Source of the DNA: Halomarina ordinaria
GTDB lineage: Archaea; Halobacteriota; Halobacteria; Halobacteriales; Haloarculaceae
DNA length: 64,000 bases
Direction of reading: 5' to 3'
Assembly (NCBI RefSeq): GCF_030553305.1
Contig: NZ_JARRAH010000001.1
Span: 2,356,001 to 2,420,000, forward strand
Positions 61,605-64,000 of this stretch are shown here, piece by piece. Below the pieces are notes generated by a model. It saw only the letters and a program-made list of their open reading frames with translations. It ran no database searches and was not told the DNA's origin. The position numbers were made by a program, and so were the translations under genes. Position 1 is the stretch's first letter. Each line of letters starts with the position of its first letter.

Positions 61605-62855
61605 ATGTCCGAATCGACCGTCGCGCTCGCCTTCTCCGGCGGGCTCGACACCACGGTCTGCGTACCGCTGCTGAAAGAGGAGTACGGCTACGACGACGTC
61701 GTCGGCGTCACCGTCGACGTCGGTCAGCCCGAAGCCGAGTTCGACGAGGCCGAGGAGACCGCCGAGGCCCTCGACCTGGAGCACTACGTCGTCGACGCGA
61801 CGGAGGCGTTCGCCGACCTCTGTCTCCAGTCGGTCCGCGCGAACGCCGACTACCAGGGCTACCCGCTCGGCACCGCCCTCGCGCGCCCGGTCATCGCCCA
61901 GGCCATCCTCGACGTCGCGGAGGAACAGGGCTGCGCCGCCATCGCCCACGGCTGTACGGGCAAGGGCAACGACCAGTTGCGCTTCGAGGCGGTCTGGCGC
62001 GACTCCGACCTCGAGGTCATCGCGCCGGTGCGCGAACTCGGCCTCACCCGCGAGTGGGAGATGGAGTACGCCGCGGAGAAGGACCTCCCCGTCGAGGGGG
62101 GGAACGAGGGCGCCTGGAGCATCGACACGAACCTCTGGAGTCGCTCGGTCGAGGGCGACGACCTGGAGGACCCGGGCTACGTCCCGCCGGAGGACATCTA
62201 CGAGTGGACGGAGACGCCGGGGAGCCGCGACGCCGAACTCGTCGAGGTCGAGTTCGAGGACGGCTACGCCGTGGGGCTGGACGGCGAGACGCTCGACGCG
62301 ACCGACCTCATCGAGCAACTGAACGAGGTGGCGGGCGCCCACGGCGTCGGCCGCACCGACATGATGGAAGACCGCATGCTCGGGCTGAAGGTCCGCGAGA
62401 ACTACGAGCACCCCGCCGCGACGGCGCTGCTCACCGCCCACGAGGCGCTCGAAGGGCTCGTCCTCACGCAGGAGGAGCGCTCGTTCAAGTCGCAGGTCGA
62501 CCGCCAGTGGGGCGAGAAGGCCTACGAGGGGCTCATCGCCGCGCCGCTCGTCACCGCACTGGAGGGGTTCATCGACGCCACCCAGTCGCGCGTCACCGGG
62601 ACGGTCACGCTCAAACTCGAGGGCGGGCAGTGTCGCGCCGTCGGACGCGAGAGCGACTACGCCGTCTACTCGGAGTCGGCCGCCTCGTTCAACACGGAGA
62701 CGGTCGACGGCATCGCACAGGCCGACGCGACGGGCGTGGCGAAGTACCACGGCTTCCAGTCGCGTCTCGCGAACGCCGTCCTCGCGAAGGCGGGGGCCGA
62801 CGACGCCACCGAGGCGCTCGTGACCGACGGCGGCGACGACGACACGGAGCAGTGA
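61605..62855 (+). CDS. argG: Argininosuccinate synthase
   Basis: 416 residues. Condenses citrulline with aspartate using ATP to form argininosuccinate. The N-terminal ATP-pyrophosphatase motif is AFSGGLDTTVCVP (8-20), with HGCTGKGNDQLRFE further on, and the catalytic-domain segments IDTNLWSRSVEG and LLTAHEALEGLVLT. The stop codon overlaps the ATG of argH by one base (TGATG), so the two last arginine-biosynthesis enzymes are co-translated. Confidence 0.97.
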   Translation: MSESTVALAFSGGLDTTVCVPLLKEEYGYDDVVGVTVDVGQPEAEFDEAEETAEALDLEHYVVDATEAFADLCLQSVRANADYQGYPLGTALARPVIAQAILDVAEEQGCAAIAHGCTGKGNDQLRFEAVWRDSDLEVIAPVRELGLTREWEMEYAAEKDLPVEGGNEGAWSIDTNLWSRSVEGDDLEDPGYVPPEDIYEWTETPGSRDAELVEVEFEDGYAVGLDGETLDATDLIEQLNEVAGAHGVGRTDMMEDRMLGLKVRENYEHPAATALLTAHEALEGLVLTQEERSFKSQVDRQWGEKAYEGLIAAPLVTALEGFIDATQSRVTGTVTLKLEGGQCRAVGRESDYAVYSESAASFNTETVDGIAQADATGVAKYHGFQSRLANAVLAKAGADDATEALVTDGGDDDTEQ

Positions 62856-64000
62856 TGAACGACGGCGAGGGCGCGGGCGACGTGGTCCGCCGCGAGCGCT
62901 TCAGCGGCGGCCCCGCGCGGGGGTTCCTCTCCTCGCTCGCGGCCGACGAGCGCATCTTCGCGGCCGACCTCGCGGTCGACCGCGCCCACGTCGTCATGCT
63001 CGCCGAACAGGGCATCATCGAGGCCGACGAGGCGGCCGACGTCCTCACCGCGCTCAACATCGTCGAGGTGAACGGCCACGGTTCGCTCCCCGACGGCGAG
63101 GACGTCCACGCGGCCATCGAGACGGCCGTCATCGGCGAAATCGGCCCCGTCGGCGGGAAGATGCACACCGCCCGCTCGCGCAACGACGAGGTGGCGGCGT
63201 GCATCCGCTATCGCCTGCGCGAGGACCTCCTCGCGGCCGTCGAGGCGACGCTCGCGCTGCGCTCGGCGCTCGCGGAGGTGGCGGCCGCACAGGTTGGGAC
63301 GGTCATGCCCGGCTTCACCCACCTCCAGCCGGCCCAGCCGACGACGGTGGCGCACTGGGCGCTCTCCTACGAACAGGCGCTGCGCCGCGACACGGCGCGG
63401 CTGTTCGACGCCTACGGTCGGACGAACCGCTCGCCGCTGGGCGCGGCGGCGTTCGCCGGCACGACCTTCGACGTCGACCGCGAGCGCACCGCCGAGTTGC
63501 TCGGCTTCGACGGCGTCGTGGAGAACGCGATGGACGCGAGCGCGGCCCGTGACTTCCTCGTGGAGTCGGTCGCCGCGCTCGCGGGGCTGGCGACGACGCT
63601 CTCGGGCCTCGCGGAGGACCTCGTCGTCTTCGCGAACAAGGGGTACGTCGACCTCTCGGACGACTACTCCTCGACCTCCTCCATCATGCCCCAGAAGAAG
63701 AACCCCGACACGCTCGAACTCGTGCGGGCGTGCGCCGGCGACGCGAGCGCGGGGCTCAACGGCCTGCTCACGACGCTGAAGGGCCTCCCCCGTGCGTACA
63801 ACCGCGACCTCCAGCGCGCGACGCCCCACGCCTGGCGGACGGTCGACGCCGTCACCGAGGCGACGGAGGTGGCCGCCGGCGCCGTTGCCACCGCGACGTG
63901 GCCCGAGGAGGCGCTCGCGGCCGCGGCAGGCGAGGGGTTCTCGACGGCGACCGGCGTCGCCGACCTGCTCGCCCAGCACGGCGTCCCGTTCCGGACGGCC
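62855..64000 (+). CDS. argH: Argininosuccinate lyase, 3' end outside the window
   Basis: 382 codons are present and the frame is still open at the window edge. The enzyme splits argininosuccinate into arginine and fumarate. Motifs seen: RERFSGGPARGFLSS at the start, KMHTARSRNDEVA, PGFTHLQPAQPTTVAHW and the superfamily signature SSIMPQKKNPD with the catalytic serine loop. The length of the known part fits a family total near 480-500 residues. Confidence 0.96.
   Translation, partial: MNDGEGAGDVVRRERFSGGPARGFLSSLAADERIFAADLAVDRAHVVMLAEQGIIEADEAADVLTALNIVEVNGHGSLPDGEDVHAAIETAVIGEIGPVGGKMHTARSRNDEVAACIRYRLREDLLAAVEATLALRSALAEVAAAQVGTVMPGFTHLQPAQPTTVAHWALSYEQALRRDTARLFDAYGRTNRSPLGAAAFAGTTFDVDRERTAELLGFDGVVENAMDASAARDFLVESVAALAGLATTLSGLAEDLVVFANKGYVDLSDDYSSTSSIMPQKKNPDTLELVRACAGDASAGLNGLLTTLKGLPRAYNRDLQRATPHAWRTVDAVTEATEVAAGAVATATWPEEALAAAAGEGFSTATGVADLLAQHGVPFRTA

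Overview
The window is chromosomal DNA from a haloarchaeon (class Halobacteria). Four things support this: very high G+C with G or C at almost every third codon position; strongly acidic proteins; archaeal information-processing genes (RFC small subunit, archaeal AlaRS, RadA, NMD3, aIF6, L39e/L31e/L18Ae, prefoldin alpha, FtsY and SRP54); and many genes with a TATA-like box about 27-30 nt before the start codon, as in leaderless haloarchaeal transcripts. The genus cannot be fixed from the sequence alone. No transposase, integrase, CRISPR array or replication origin was seen, and most of the window looks like stable core chromosome.

Layout. 1-5.3 kb: rfcS, TspO, alaS and an alpha/beta-hydrolase lacking its nucleophile. 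5.3-7.8 kb: a large secreted acidic protein of cysteine-bracketed modules. 7.9-20.8 kb: metabolic and small-protein genes (GATase, glutaryl-CoA-dehydrogenase-like enzyme, ferredoxin, PHP phosphoesterase, several haloarchaeal DUF families, an FeS helicase, NMD3). 21.5-25.2 kb: an envelope-stress-like cluster of two HtpX proteases and PspAB, followed by radA. 25.5-28.4 kb (minus strand): sufU and sufS, DUF424 and a TPR protein. 28.4-33.0 kb: thpR, ZIP transporter, and the compact operon rpl39e-rpl31e-eif6-rpl18a-pfdA-ftsY. 33.1-38.0 kb: a Bat-type regulator, a Tat-exported subtilase, and ffh, so both the SRP GTPase and its receptor lie within 7 kb. 38-46 kb: transporters and membrane proteins, a CBS-MaoC fusion, a fused haem-b/molybdopterin oxidoreductase, a three-gene overlapping minus-strand operon, and tRNA-Arg(UCU). 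46-50.2 kb: an AT-rich intergenic stretch and a 1160-residue Tat-exported beta-helix protein with six C-terminal modules. 50.3-61.3 kb: NhaC antiporter, tandem M29 aminopeptidases, threonine aldolase, lipoprotein, CDF transporter, XPD-family helicase. 61.4 kb to the end: argG-argH, the last steps of arginine synthesis, preceded by an arginine-rich leader ORF whose stop codon lies in a GC hairpin.

The most unusual observations are: (i) the arginine-rich leader ORF and hairpin before argG, which look like an attenuation-type regulator; (ii) the 740-residue secreted protein with exactly two cysteines in each of six modules; (iii) a molybdopterin/haem fusion whose fifth membrane segment looks like an internal Tat signal; (iv) a 19-nt identical promoter-like element at two distant sites, one of them driving a broken gene; and (v) enzyme-fold proteins missing key catalytic residues (alpha/beta-hydrolase, second 2H phosphoesterase).
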